NCBI GenBank assembly: GCA_035267785.1
Contig: DATFLL010000047.1
Location: 1-64,000, forward strand
DNA from: DATFLL01 sp035267785
GTDB taxonomy: Bacteria; Pseudomonadota; Gammaproteobacteria; DATFLL01
Length of the DNA: 64,000 nucleotides
Direction: 5' to 3'
Positions 19,691 to 28,347 of this stretch are shown piece after piece. Position numbers and translations under genes: made by a program. Below the pieces are notes generated by a model that was given only the letters and a program-made list of their open reading frames with translations, was not told where the DNA came from and made no database searches. The stretch's first letter is position 1. Every line of letters starts with the position of its first letter.

Positions 19691-20710
19691 CTACCGCGGC
19701 GTCTTGCCGGGTCGCCCGGGAATCTCGCGTACGAGCCTTGGAACGAGATAGCCCGGCAGTCGGGCCCGCAGGCTCTCCATCAATCGCCCGGCGCGCGCCT
19801 CGTCGACGTCGAAATGCACCGCGCCCTGGACCGGGTCCAACAAGTGCAGGTAATAGGGCAGCACGCCGGCTTCGAACAACGTCTCACTGAGTCGCGCGAG
19901 GGTCTGCGAGTCGTCGTTGACCTCACGCAGCAAGACGCTCTGGTTGAGCAGCGTTGCACCGCGGCCGCGCAACCGGCCCAGGGCCTGAACGACCGCCGTG
20001 TCTATCTCATGAGGGTGATTGGCGTGCACCACGACCACGGTTTGCAGGCGTGTGGCGTCCAGCCACGCCAACAGCGCCTCGTCGACGCGTTCGGGCAGGA
20101 CGATCGGCTGGCGGGTGTGGATGCGCAGACGGCGCACATGAGCGATGTCGTCCAGTGCCTCGACCAGCGCCGCGAGGCGCCGGTCGCTCAGCGACAGGGG
20201 GTCGCCGCCGCTGAGGATCACCTCTTCGATGGAGGCATCGCTCGCGATATAGCTCAGCGCCTCGCGCCACGACTCGAGGCCGGGGTTGGCCTCGCTGTAG
20301 GGGAAGTGGCGCCGGAAGCAGTAACGGCAGTGGATGGCACAGGCGCCCGTGGTCACCAGCAGCACGCGTCCGTGGTACTTGTGCAGCAGACCGGGGCGGG
20401 GCATTGCCCGGCGATCGCCAACCGGGTCGACGCCGAAGGCGGGGTCGGTCTTCAGCTCCCCGGCCGTGGGCAGCACCTGGAGCAGCAGCGGGTCGCGCGG
20501 GTTGCCCCGTTCCATGCGGGCGAGGTAGCCGCGCGGTACGCACAGACCGAACTGCACGGCGGCCGATCTGGCCGCCGGCAGCAGCGAGTCCGGCAGGTCG
20601 AGGGCGGCGAGCAGCTCTCCCGGGTCGCGTACGGCATCGGCCAGGGCGTGCTGCCACCGGGGCCTGTCCTGCGTTCCGGTGTGCCAAGTGACGGCGGTTC
20701 GCGTTATCAT
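19691..20710 (-). CDS. epmB: EF-P beta-lysylation protein, radical SAM lysine 2,3-aminomutase
   Basis: Converts alpha-lysine to (R)-beta-lysine for attachment to elongation factor P. The 339-residue protein has the radical SAM cluster motif CAIHCRYC (CxxxCxxC), SGGDPLSLSD, and the RIHTRQPIVLPERV strand typical of lysine aminomutases. It lacks the extra C-terminal domain of catabolic lysine aminomutase, as expected for EpmB. It is divergent from efp with 50 bases between the starts, so both promoters overlap in that space. Confidence 0.96.
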   Translation of the reverse strand: MITRTAVTWHTGTQDRPRWQHALADAVRDPGELLAALDLPDSLLPAARSAAVQFGLCVPRGYLARMERGNPRDPLLLQVLPTAGELKTDPAFGVDPVGDRRAMPRPGLLHKYHGRVLLVTTGACAIHCRYCFRRHFPYSEANPGLESWREALSYIASDASIEEVILSGGDPLSLSDRRLAALVEALDDIAHVRRLRIHTRQPIVLPERVDEALLAWLDATRLQTVVVVHANHPHEIDTAVVQALGRLRGRGATLLNQSVLLREVNDDSQTLARLSETLFEAGVLPYYLHLLDPVQGAVHFDVDEARAGRLMESLRARLPGYLVPRLVREIPGRPGKTPR

Positions 20711-20760
20711 AGTCCGAATCTATTGGTCCGATCGGGAAATGATCCCAGAACGAGGAAGCG

Positions 20761-21330
20761 ATGGCTAGTTATAGCACCAACGAGTTCAAGGGCGGCCTGA
20801 AGGTCATGCTGGACGGTGACCCCTGCAGCATTATCGAAAACGAGTTCGTCAAGCCGGGTAAGGGGCAGGCCTTCAACCGGGTCAAGTTCCGCAACTTGCT
20901 CTCCGGCCGTGTGGTGGAACGGACCTTCAAGTCCGGCGATTCGCTCGAGGCCGCCGACGTGCATGAGACCGAGATGCAGTACCTGTACAACGACGGTGAG
21001 CATTGGCACTTCATGCATCCGGAGAGCTTCGAGCAGGTCGGGGCCGATGCCAGCGCGGTCGGCGATGCCGCCAAGTGGCTCAAGGAGCAGGACATGTGCA
21101 CCATCACGCTGTGGAACGGTGCACCCATCAGCGTGACCCCGCCGAACTTCGTGATCCTCAAGATTACCGACACCGAGCCCGGCGTGCGCGGCGATACGGC
21201 CAGCGGCGGCGGCAAGCCGGCGACTCTGGAAACGGGGGCGGTGGTGCGCGTACCGCTGTTTCTGGATGTCGACGAGCTCATCAAGGTCGACACCCGCACG
21301 GGCGAGTATGTCTCCCGCGCCAAGGAATAG
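20761..21330 (+). CDS. efp: Translation elongation factor P
   Basis: Rescues ribosomes stalled at polyproline stretches. At 189 residues it has the three-domain length. The modification site is K34 in KPGKGQAF, the same number as in E. coli, so the beta-lysyl form made by EpmA/EpmB is expected and both partner genes flank it. The ribosome site is GAGGAAG just before ATG. Several Pro-rich proteins in this window, such as the TonB-like protein at 47854, would be natural clients (inference). Confidence 0.98.
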   Translation: MASYSTNEFKGGLKVMLDGDPCSIIENEFVKPGKGQAFNRVKFRNLLSGRVVERTFKSGDSLEAADVHETEMQYLYNDGEHWHFMHPESFEQVGADASAVGDAAKWLKEQDMCTITLWNGAPISVTPPNFVILKITDTEPGVRGDTASGGGKPATLETGAVVRVPLFLDVDELIKVDTRTGEYVSRAKE

Positions 21331-21351
21331 TGCGCGGGCGTTCGCGGCGTC

Positions 21352-22359
21352 GTGGTGAGCGAGGACCGCGCGCCGACCGAACGGTGGCGGCCGTCGGCCT
21401 TGCCGGCGGTGCTCGAACGGCGCGCCGAGCTCTACCGACGTATTCGGGACTTTTTTGCCGAACGCGGTGTGCTGGAGGTCGACACCCCGATACTATCGGC
21501 CGCCGCGACCACCGATCCGAATATCGAGAGCTTCGTCACCCGCTACGTGGGCCCCGGCGCGCCGCAGGGGCGTGCCCGCTACCTCCAGACCTCACCCGAG
21601 TTCCCCATGAAGCGCCTGCTGGCCGCGGGGAGCGGTCCGATCTATCAACTGTGCAAAGTCTTCCGCCAGGGCGAGGCGGGCCGGTATCACCAACCGGAAT
21701 TCACGATGCTCGAGTGGTATCGCCCGGGACTCGATCACCACGGATTGATGAATGAGGTCGAGGCGTTGCTGATTGAACTCACCTCGGGTCACCTGTCCCT
21801 GGCGCCGTCGGTCCGGCTGAGCTACGCCGAGGCCTTTCAGAGCTACCTCGGGCTCGATCCGCACCGGGCGGACACGAGTGACCTGCGGGCGTGCGCCGAG
21901 GAATCGGGGCTGGGGCCGGTGTCCGGATTGGCGGCCGATGATCGCGACGGGTGGCTGGAGCTGCTCCAGGCCGGCGCACTGGAGTCCCGCCTGCCTCGGG
22001 ATCGACCCGTCTTCATATTCGATTTCCCCGCTTCGCAGGCGGCGCTCGCCCGCGTGCGCCCGGGAGCGCCCGACGTGGCGGAGCGTTTCGAGCTGTATCT
22101 GGACGGCCTGGAGCTGGCCAACGGCTTCCACGAGTTGGCCGATGCCGCCGAGCAGCGGCGGCGCTTTGCCTCGGATGTCGCCAGGCGGGCGGCTGGCGGC
22201 GGCGAGACGATGCCGATGGACGAGCGCCTGTTGGCGGCGCTCGAGCACGGCCTGCCCGACTGCGCCGGCGTGGCGCTCGGGGTCGATCGCCTGTTGATGC
22301 GGATAGTCGGTGCCTCGACTATCGGGGAGGTGACCGCCTTCGCCTGGGAGAGCGCCTGA
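21352..22359 (+). CDS. epmA: Elongation factor P--(R)-beta-lysine ligase
   Basis: A class II lysyl-tRNA synthetase catalytic core without the anticodon-binding domain; it attaches beta-lysine to K34 of EF-P. The 335 residues include class II motif 1 (EVDTPILS), motif 2 (QLCKVFRQGEAGRYHQPEFTM) and motif 3 (GVALGVDRLLMR). It starts at GTG 21352, 21 bases after efp, with a poor ribosome site, so coupling to efp translation is likely. With epmB and efp it forms a compact modification module. Confidence 0.95.
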   Translation: MVSEDRAPTERWRPSALPAVLERRAELYRRIRDFFAERGVLEVDTPILSAAATTDPNIESFVTRYVGPGAPQGRARYLQTSPEFPMKRLLAAGSGPIYQLCKVFRQGEAGRYHQPEFTMLEWYRPGLDHHGLMNEVEALLIELTSGHLSLAPSVRLSYAEAFQSYLGLDPHRADTSDLRACAEESGLGPVSGLAADDRDGWLELLQAGALESRLPRDRPVFIFDFPASQAALARVRPGAPDVAERFELYLDGLELANGFHELADAAEQRRRFASDVARRAAGGGETMPMDERLLAALEHGLPDCAGVALGVDRLLMRIVGASTIGEVTAFAWESA

Positions 22360-22371
22360 GCGAAGGAGGCC

Positions 22372-22536
22372 TCAGTCGGCCGTTTGCTCCTGCCAGCGCG
22401 TGAAGCATTCCAGCCCGCAGAAGTAATGGACATAGTCCGGTCCCTCGAAGCTCTGGGCGACGGAGGGGGGGATTTCGGCGAGGCATTGCTCGCATTCGAC
22501 GCGCTGGGGATTTTCCGGAATCGGCTTCTCGGTCAT
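22372..22536 (-). CDS. Small zinc-ribbon-like protein (DUF3330)
   Basis: A 54-residue protein with two cysteine pairs, CEQC near residue 16 and CGLEC near 42, consistent with one bound zinc. It resembles DUF3330 proteins, which have no assigned function. The ATG at 22536 has GAGG eight bases upstream; the longer frame to 22692 has no signal. It is on the same strand as psd, 201 bases downstream, and converges with epmA. Confidence 0.7.
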   Translation of the reverse strand: MTEKPIPENPQRVECEQCLAEIPPSVAQSFEGPDYVHYFCGLECFTRWQEQTAD

Positions 22537-22737
22537 GGGGAGTACCTCGCATACCGCCAAAAGACATGTGGCCGGCCCATCCTCGGCCTGGTGCGCCGAT
22601 GTCTCGACCCGACGCCGCCTCCCTGCACGGCCTTTGCCGGACCGCATGCGGGCCGCCGGCAACGTCCGACCATGCCAATAAGAATAGACCAAGGGAGTCG
22701 AAGTGCACGGCCGGCGGGGGCGGGTTCGGGTGGCAGG

Positions 22738-23649
22738 TCAGTCCCGCTGGCGGCCCAGCCGCTGGCCCATGCGCACCGGTGCCCCCGGATGGATGGCCCG
22801 GTCCCAGGCGGCGGCGCCCGGCGCGAACAGCACGATCACCGTCGAGCCCATGTTGAAACGGCCCATTTCCTGGCCGCGCTCCAACACCAGCGGGGCCGCC
22901 GCGTCTTCGTAGCGCCATGTGCGCACACTGCGCCCGGCGGGCGGAGTGACCTCGCCGTGCCAGATGGTTTCGATACTGGCGACGTTGATCGCCCCGACCA
23001 GAACGAGCGCGATGGGGCCGGCGGCGGTATCGAAGACGGTCACCACGCGCTCGTTGCGGGCGAACAGCCGGGGGACGGCGCGGGTGGTTCTTGGATTGAC
23101 GCTGAACAGGCGCCCGGGCACGTGCACCATCTGACGCAGTCGGCCTTCCAGCGGCATATGGATGCGGTGATAGTCCCGCGGCGACAGGTACAGCGTGGCG
23201 AATTCACCGTTGGCAAAGGTGTCCGCCAGCTCCCGGGACCCGCCCAGCAGGGTCTGCAGGCTGTAGTAGTGTCCCTTGGCCTGCAGCAGCGAATCGGACT
23301 CGATGTGTCCGACCTGGCTGACGGTGCCGTCGACGGGGCAGATCAGCTCGCCTCGGCCCGAGGCGAGCGGTCGGCAGCCCGACTTGAGCGCGCGGGTGAA
23401 GAAGCTGTTGAAGTCGGGATACGCCGAAGGCTCGCTGTGCTGCGCCTCGTTCATGTCAACACCGAAATGGGCGATGAACCGGCGGATGAGCATGTCCTTC
23501 AGCCAGCGCACGCGCGAGCGTGTCAGCGCATGCACCAGGCGCGAAATGGCGTGGGTGGGCAGCGGGTATTGGGCGAACGCGGCCAGATAATCGAGCAGGC
23601 CCGCCCCCTTGTCGGCGGGCGGGCCTGCCCGGCGGGATGGCGATGACAT
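22738..23649 (-). CDS. psd: Phosphatidylserine decarboxylase proenzyme
   Basis: Makes phosphatidylethanolamine at the inner membrane. The 303-residue proenzyme should self-cleave at the glycine-serine bond in FNMGSTVIVL (family LGST; here MGST) to create the pyruvoyl group. Other landmarks are FNSFFTRALK and YLSPRDYHRIHMP with the active-site histidines. It starts seven bases after the stop of the PCuAC gene, so it is probably part of the sco-pccA-psd transcript. Confidence 0.95.
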   Translation of the reverse strand: MSSPSRRAGPPADKGAGLLDYLAAFAQYPLPTHAISRLVHALTRSRVRWLKDMLIRRFIAHFGVDMNEAQHSEPSAYPDFNSFFTRALKSGCRPLASGRGELICPVDGTVSQVGHIESDSLLQAKGHYYSLQTLLGGSRELADTFANGEFATLYLSPRDYHRIHMPLEGRLRQMVHVPGRLFSVNPRTTRAVPRLFARNERVVTVFDTAAGPIALVLVGAINVASIETIWHGEVTPPAGRSVRTWRYEDAAAPLVLERGQEMGRFNMGSTVIVLFAPGAAAWDRAIHPGAPVRMGQRLGRQRD

Positions 23650-23656
23650 CGAGGAA

Positions 23657-24136
23657 TCAGTGATTCATGTGCATGTGCATGCCGCCTTCGCCGGCGCCTG
23701 CCTTGCGCACGGGCATCTTGAAGCTCAGCGTGCGCCCGTCGTTGAGCCGCAGCGTCATCTTCACGCTGTCGCCGGCCTTGAGCGCGTGCTTGGGCTGCAT
23801 CAGCATCAGGTGGTAGCCTCCGGGCTCGAAGCTGAACTTGCCGTTGGCCGGGATGGTGACATGGTCCTGTTTGATCATGTGCGCCACGCCGTTGCGGACC
23901 TCGCTGCGGTGCAGCTCGACGGAACCGAAGGCCGGGCTGCTGGCACCAGTGATCTTGATGGCGCGGTCCGTCTTGTTCTCCAGTGTTACGTAGCCGGCGA
24001 GCATGCGCATCCCGGGCGGGGCCTCTCTCACCCAGGCGTGGTGCGCCGTCAGGCCCTCGGCCGCCGCGGCGGGGACGGCGGCCACAGCGAGCAGGCCCGC
24101 GAACAATAGAGCAGAACGTCTGATTAAGCCTTTCAT
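23657..24136 (-). CDS. Periplasmic copper chaperone, PCuAC family
   Basis: A 159-residue exported protein (signal peptide to about residue 25, AAAA then EG). It has the cupredoxin-like PCuAC fold with metal residues in MRMLAGY, VELH, AHM and YHLMLM, and a short Met/His tail (MHMHMNH). PCuAC proteins hand Cu(I) to the CuA or CuB site of haem-copper oxidases together with Sco. The sco gene ends four bases upstream, matching that partnership. A 239-residue reading in the same frame was rejected because it overlaps sco. Confidence 0.9.
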   Translation of the reverse strand: MKGLIRRSALLFAGLLAVAAVPAAAAEGLTAHHAWVREAPPGMRMLAGYVTLENKTDRAIKITGASSPAFGSVELHRSEVRNGVAHMIKQDHVTIPANGKFSFEPGGYHLMLMQPKHALKAGDSVKMTLRLNDGRTLSFKMPVRKAGAGEGGMHMHMNH

Positions 24137-24140
24137 CGTG

Positions 24141-24842
24141 CTATGAACCCTCGTAGTAGTGTCGAATCTTGCGATAGGCCGCCGTGATTGTGTCGATCTT
24201 GTGCGGTGGGGAGAAGATGGCACGTTCGCGCCCCTGCGGGTCGACCAGAAATATCTGGGCGCTGTGGTTGACTGTGTAACCCGCCTTGCTTTTGGGATCC
24301 TTGGTATAGCTGTAGAGCACGCCCAGCTGCTTGGTGATGTTGTTGATCTGCTTGATGGTGCCGGTGGCGCCGACAAAGTTCGGATTGAAGAAACGCACGT
24401 ATTTTTTCAGCTCCGGAACCTTGTCGCGATCGGGGTCGACCGAGATGAAAACGACCTGAGTCTTGGCCAGCTCCGCCGGCGTCTTCTCCAGTTTCTGGTA
24501 GACCCCATTGAGGATACTCAGGGTCAGCGGACAGACATCGGGGCAGTTGGTGTAGCCGAAGAACACGAAGCTCCACTCGCCGCGCAGCCGATCTAGGTTG
24601 AAGGCCTGGCCATTGGAGTCGGTCAGGTTGAACGGCGCGAGCGGCTTGCCGTGGGGCAGTACCGTGGCGTCGAGTCCCTTGGGTATGCCCTGGCGTAGCG
24701 CGGGCCCGGATTCGGCGTCCGCGCCGGGCCCGTTGTGCAGGCGCAGGCTGAGCCACAGGCCCAGCCCCAGGCTGGCCACCGCGACGATGGCGAGCAGGAT
24801 AAGGGCGGATTTCTTGGTGGTCTTGGTGCTGTTATCGGACAT
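24141..24842 (-). CDS. SCO1/SenC family copper-binding thioredoxin-fold protein
   Basis: Membrane-anchored periplasmic protein for cytochrome oxidase copper-site assembly. The 233-residue protein has one N-terminal TM segment (about 13-33), the copper motif CPDVC in YTNCPDVCPLTL, and the third ligand histidine in NHSAQIFLVD. It is the first gene of a sco-PCuAC-psd-DUF3330 row on the minus strand. Its presence implies a haem-copper oxidase encoded elsewhere. Confidence 0.93.
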   Translation of the reverse strand: MSDNSTKTTKKSALILLAIVAVASLGLGLWLSLRLHNGPGADAESGPALRQGIPKGLDATVLPHGKPLAPFNLTDSNGQAFNLDRLRGEWSFVFFGYTNCPDVCPLTLSILNGVYQKLEKTPAELAKTQVVFISVDPDRDKVPELKKYVRFFNPNFVGATGTIKQINNITKQLGVLYSYTKDPKSKAGYTVNHSAQIFLVDPQGRERAIFSPPHKIDTITAAYRKIRHYYEGS

Positions 24843-25062
24843 CGGCGCATTATTCCATGTAATTGTTCTGTGATCACGGGGCGATACGCATGGCCCCGCC
24901 CAAGTGCCGGGCGTCGGGTGCGGCGGCGTCCAAAAAGACTATCTCCATTGGAAGAGACTGGGCGGGTCGTGCCCGCCGGGCCGCGGCTGGCGCAAAGCTA
25001 TTGATTTATGACGGTTCACGGGCTAGTTTTGTTCCGTAGTCGTTTCCTGTGAGGAGTCTCGC

Positions 25063-25533
25063 ATGGCCAGTGTCAGCATGATGTTGCCTAAACAAAGTCG
25101 GCCCGTCTGGACCGCCGAGCTGGAGCCCGTGGGCGTAACCGCCGCAGCACTGGTCGACATTCCCCTGATGGGCTGGGTTGCGGCCGGCGAGCCCGTCGAT
25201 CTTTGCGAGCAGCGCGAGAGCGTGGCCGTTCCCGCCAACATGGTTCGCAAGAACACCTATGCCTTGCGGGTCCGGGGACACTCGATGGTTGACGATAACA
25301 TCCAGGATGGCGACATCATTATCATTGAGAAGCGTGAAACCGCTGAAAACGGCCAGTCGGTGGTCGCCATGATCAACGGCGAGCAGGTGACGCTGAAGCG
25401 TTTTTACGTCGAGGCCGACGGTATCCGGCTGCAGCCGGCAAACCCCGAGATGGCTCCGATCCGCCTGCACAACGGCGATGTCCAGATCCTCGGCATCGTC
25501 ACCGGCGTCATTCGCCAACCCGACCCGGCGTGA
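25063..25533 (+). CDS. LexA-like S24 peptidase lacking the DNA-binding domain
   Basis: 156 residues that align with the C-terminal half of LexA: the Ala-Gly cleavage site in VAAGEPVD, the catalytic serine in RGHSMVDD, and the lysine in INGEQVTLKR. The N-terminal winged helix of LexA is missing. The ATG at 25063 has GAGGAG about seven bases upstream, so the short form is the real start, not a frameshift remnant. UmuD has a similar size, but no umuC follows and the match is closer to LexA. It may modulate the SOS response or be an independent protease (inference). No LexA box (CTGT-N8-ACAG) was seen upstream. Confidence 0.8.
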   Translation: MASVSMMLPKQSRPVWTAELEPVGVTAAALVDIPLMGWVAAGEPVDLCEQRESVAVPANMVRKNTYALRVRGHSMVDDNIQDGDIIIIEKRETAENGQSVVAMINGEQVTLKRFYVEADGIRLQPANPEMAPIRLHNGDVQILGIVTGVIRQPDPA

Positions 25534-25628
25534 ATCATACGCGGGTCGCCGCAGGCCCCCGCCAATCTGAACCCTCGTCTTGAGATTTCGTGCCGGCCGG
25601 CCACCTGCGGTGGCTTGGAGGCCCTTTC

Positions 25629-26111
25629 GTGAAGTTCCTCTGCGATGAGATGCTCCAGCGCCTCGGCCGTTGGCTGCGCGCTGCGGGCTACGACACCGTC
25701 ATCGAGACGCAGGGCGAAAGTGATCGCCGCTTGCTGCAGCGCGCCCTGGAGGAGGGCCGTTGGCTGCTCACCCGCGATCGCAAGCTGCTGGAACACCGCG
25801 GCGCGGATGACGCGGTGATCCTGCTGCAGAGCGACGGCGTCGAGGCCTGCGTTGCCGAGTTGACGCGGCGCATGGCCATCGACTGGCAATATCGTCCCTT
25901 TACGCGGTGTCTACGCTGCAACACGCCGCTGGTCGAGGCCCGGCCCGAGCAAATGCAGCAGATGCCCGCCCGGGTGCGCGAGCGTTTCGACACCGCACGT
26001 TATTGTCCGCATTGTCGTCAGCTCTACTGGGAGGGCAGTCACGTGCGGCGCATGCGTGAGCGCTTGCGCGATTGGCGGCGCGGCTCGAACCTACCGGACG
26101 CCATGCGCTGA
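25629..26111 (+). CDS. Mut7-C RNase-domain protein with zinc ribbon
   Basis: A 160-residue Mut7-C (formerly DUF82) protein. The PIN-like part carries acidic residues in KFLCDEMLQRLGRWLRAAGYD and LLTRDRKLL, expected to bind metal. A zinc ribbon follows with two CxxC pairs (CLRC and CPHC). The GTG at 25629 has GGAGG eight bases upstream, better than the in-frame start at 25590. Members are predicted nucleases with unknown targets. It follows the LexA-like gene by 95 bases. Confidence 0.83.
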   Translation: MKFLCDEMLQRLGRWLRAAGYDTVIETQGESDRRLLQRALEEGRWLLTRDRKLLEHRGADDAVILLQSDGVEACVAELTRRMAIDWQYRPFTRCLRCNTPLVEARPEQMQQMPARVRERFDTARYCPHCRQLYWEGSHVRRMRERLRDWRRGSNLPDAMR

Positions 26112-26136
26112 GGCTCGATGCACCGGCTATTGGCGT

Positions 26137-26946
26137 CTATTCGACCGGCGTATCCGTGCGATTTCCCCATTCGGACCAGGATCCCGGGTAGCCCTTGAGG
26201 CGCGTGTAGCCGAGCGATTTGAGCACTATAAAGGTGTGGGCCGAGCGGTGATGCGTCTGGCAGTGAGTGACCACTGTCTTGTCGGGTGTCACACCCAGCG
26301 GCTCCAGCATGGCCTGCAGGGTCTCGGCGGGCTTGAGACGCAGATTGCGCTCTTGATCCATGGCGGCGGTCCACTCCATATTCACGGCACGGGGGATGTG
26401 CCCGCCGCGCGCGGCCAGGACCTTCTGACCGTTGTACTCCTCAGGTGAACGGGTATCGAGGATCACGACCGACGGGTCGTCCAGATGGGCGCGCACGTAG
26501 TCGAGATCGGCGATGGCGGAATCGACGCGATGCGCCTGATAATCGCTGCTCGTCGGCTGGACCGGTTCGCGGCTCAGCGGGTGACCCTCGTTCGCCCAGG
26601 CGTGCAGGCCGCCGTTGAGCAGCGAATAGTTTCGGTGGCCCACCGCCTCCAGCGTCCACAACAGACGCGCGGCCCGTCCACCCCCTTCGTCGTCGTAGGC
26701 CACGACGTGCTTGTCCGGCGTCAATCCCACCTCTGAGAAGACCCGGCTGAGCTCGGCATCGTCCGGCAGCAGTCCCTTGGCCGGGCCTTCGCTGTGTACG
26801 ATGCGCCCATAGTCGAGGTGGACGGCGCCCGGGACATGAAGCTGCGCGTAGGTGTCGGGTTTGCACAAATCGACAATCAGCAGATTCTCTTCGCCAAGAT
26901 GTCCCTCGAGAACCTCGGGCTCCAGGATCAGGGGCAGTGTCTGCAT
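26137..26946 (-). CDS. rhdA: Thiosulfate sulfurtransferase (rhodanese), RhdA type
   Basis: A 269-residue tandem-rhodanese enzyme that moves sulfane sulfur from thiosulfate to thiophilic acceptors such as cyanide. The N-terminal domain is inactive; the C-terminal active-site loop is HCQTHHRS, the unusual loop described for Azotobacter vinelandii RhdA, distinct from E. coli SseA. As remembered, Pseudomonas has rhdA next to psd and near fimX, and the same genes occur within 11 kb here. It converges with the Mut7-C gene, 25 bases apart. Confidence 0.92.
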   Translation of the reverse strand: MQTLPLILEPEVLEGHLGEENLLIVDLCKPDTYAQLHVPGAVHLDYGRIVHSEGPAKGLLPDDAELSRVFSEVGLTPDKHVVAYDDEGGGRAARLLWTLEAVGHRNYSLLNGGLHAWANEGHPLSREPVQPTSSDYQAHRVDSAIADLDYVRAHLDDPSVVILDTRSPEEYNGQKVLAARGGHIPRAVNMEWTAAMDQERNLRLKPAETLQAMLEPLGVTPDKTVVTHCQTHHRSAHTFIVLKSLGYTRLKGYPGSWSEWGNRTDTPVE

Positions 26947-27285
26947 AGCAGGGCTCGGGTATGAGATTGGATGCGTGCCATATTTTTGGCGGACCGGCAG
27001 GGCGACTGCAGTGGAGCTATGGCGCGCGGGTTGATTTCAGCGTCCCCCAGGCCCAATATTACCGATATGAGACCTTGTTCTCACCCCGTCCATGGGTGGG
27101 CTCACAGTTCGGGCTTCGGCGTTTGCGTCGGCCCGGCAATTTGCGCATAAATACCATCCAATAATAACGCAAGGTCGGAGGTATTCGCGAAGGGCCCGTA
27201 TCGGCGGTGCCGTCTCGCGTGCCGTTCTCTCCCCCCTGGTTATACCGATAATAATAGCTTCATTGCAGTACTTCGGCGCGTATTC

Positions 27286-27310
27286 GTAATTGCAGTTGAG
27301 CTGCAATTAC
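27286..27310. promoter_or_regulatory. 25-bp perfect inverted repeat, candidate operator
   Basis: GTAATTGCAG, five bases, CTGCAATTAC: a perfect 10-bp dyad with no following T run, so not a terminator. It lies 62 bases before the first cytochrome-operon start codon. A single ATTGCAG copy lies 27 bases further upstream, which fits cooperative binding of a dimeric regulator (inference). Confidence 0.5.
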
Positions 27311-27320
27311 GGTCCGGAAC

Positions 27321-27337
27321 GTCGGCGCTTTGCCGAC
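27321..27337 (+). promoter_or_regulatory. Short hairpin in operon leader
   Basis: GTCGGC and GCCGAC arms around a five-base loop, about 35 bases before the ATG at 27373. No T run follows. It may shape the leader mRNA or be chance in GC-rich DNA. Confidence 0.25.
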
Positions 27338-27372
27338 GGCGGCCTGAACATGCTTGCAAGGTAGACCTTAGG

Positions 27373-28323
27373 ATGAGTTCGGTTTCGGTTACGCAATCCA
27401 CGCCCCACCCGGGGGAGAGCCAACGTGCCCGGGCACCCGCCCAGGTCGCCACCGTCGAGGACGCCGCGCCTAAGCGTTCGACGAAGAGGACGAGCGCCGG
27501 ATGGGGGACACGCGCGTTCGCGGTACTTGCACTCGTGGCCCTGGCGCTTGGTTGGCTGAATCGCGACAGTCTGGACCTCACAGCTGAGTCCGGCATGGGC
27601 TATGTCCTGGGAATTACGGGCGGCTCCCTGATGTTGTCGCTGTTGCTCTACCCGGCTCGCAAGAACTGGCGTTTCATGGCCCACTGGGGGCCGCTCAAGC
27701 GCTGGTTTCAGATCCACATGATGTTCGGGGTTATCGGCCCCATTCTGATCCTCTACCACGCCCGATTCCATTTCGGCTCTATCAACAGCAACGTCGCGTT
27801 GTTCTGCATGCTCGTGGTAGCCGGCAGCGGGGTAGTGGGACGGTTTTTTTATGCTCGTATTCACCATGGGTTGTACGGTCATCGGGCATCCTTGCGAGAG
27901 CTGCATGAACAGCTGGAAGTCCGCAAGGGTCGACTGGGTGAACGTTTTTCACTGTCGGCCGCCAACACCCGGCACCTGCGCCGATTTGAACACTTCGCGC
28001 GCCAGGGGAAGGGGCCGGCCCACGCCCTGCGTGTCCTGCTGCTTCCGCTTGTCGCCCGCTGGACGCGCTGGCGCGTCGCGGGTGCGTTGACGCGGGATAT
28101 TCGCCGCCAGGCAAAGGCCAAGCAGTGGGGACGCAAGATGCGTCATGATCTCGAGGTGGCGGCGCGGCAGACCGTGTCGGTCTACGTGACGGCCGTCATC
28201 AGGGAGGCTCAATACAGCTTTTACGAACGCATGTTTTCCCTCTGGCACGTCGTGCATATTCCTTTGTTCTTCATGTTGTTGATCGCGGGAATTGCGCATG
28301 TCGTTGCCGTGCACATGTACTGA
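27373..28323 (+). CDS. Histidine-rich inner-membrane protein, putative di-haem b cytochrome
   Basis: A 316-residue protein with a polar N-terminus (about 45 residues), about five hydrophobic segments and a basic, helical central loop (about 175-270). Membrane histidines occur in WFQIHMMFG, LYHARFHFGS, LWHVVHIPLF and IAHVVAVHMY, enough for two b haems as in ferric-reductase or NapC-independent quinol-oxidising proteins. It is the first gene of the cytochrome operon, 24 bases before the next start. Inferred role: electron exchange between the quinone pool and the periplasmic cytochrome. No closer family was recognised. Confidence 0.72.
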   Translation: MSSVSVTQSTPHPGESQRARAPAQVATVEDAAPKRSTKRTSAGWGTRAFAVLALVALALGWLNRDSLDLTAESGMGYVLGITGGSLMLSLLLYPARKNWRFMAHWGPLKRWFQIHMMFGVIGPILILYHARFHFGSINSNVALFCMLVVAGSGVVGRFFYARIHHGLYGHRASLRELHEQLEVRKGRLGERFSLSAANTRHLRRFEHFARQGKGPAHALRVLLLPLVARWTRWRVAGALTRDIRRQAKAKQWGRKMRHDLEVAARQTVSVYVTAVIREAQYSFYERMFSLWHVVHIPLFFMLLIAGIAHVVAVHMY

Positions 28324-28347
28324 CTCGGTTGGCAACGGAGACGAGAC

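Larger units (their letters stand above)
26947..27372. other. Intergenic region upstream of the multihaem cytochrome operon
   Basis: 426 bases with no credible gene, between rhdA (leaving leftward) and the cytochrome operon (leaving rightward). It is clearly richer in A/T than its surroundings from about 27140 to 27310. It holds the perfect inverted repeat at 27286-27310, an extra ATTGCAG half-site at 27262-27268 in the same direction as the left arm, and a hairpin at 27321-27337. It is the likely control region of the operon. Confidence 0.6.

Noticed and set aside
24843..25062. Possible SOS box before the LexA-like gene
   Set aside because: No CTGT-N8-ACAG match could be found; only a marginal TTGATT/TAGTTT promoter-like pair is present.
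27092..27289. A 65-codon frame before the cytochrome operon
   Set aside because: Poor start context and composition; the area looks regulatory.
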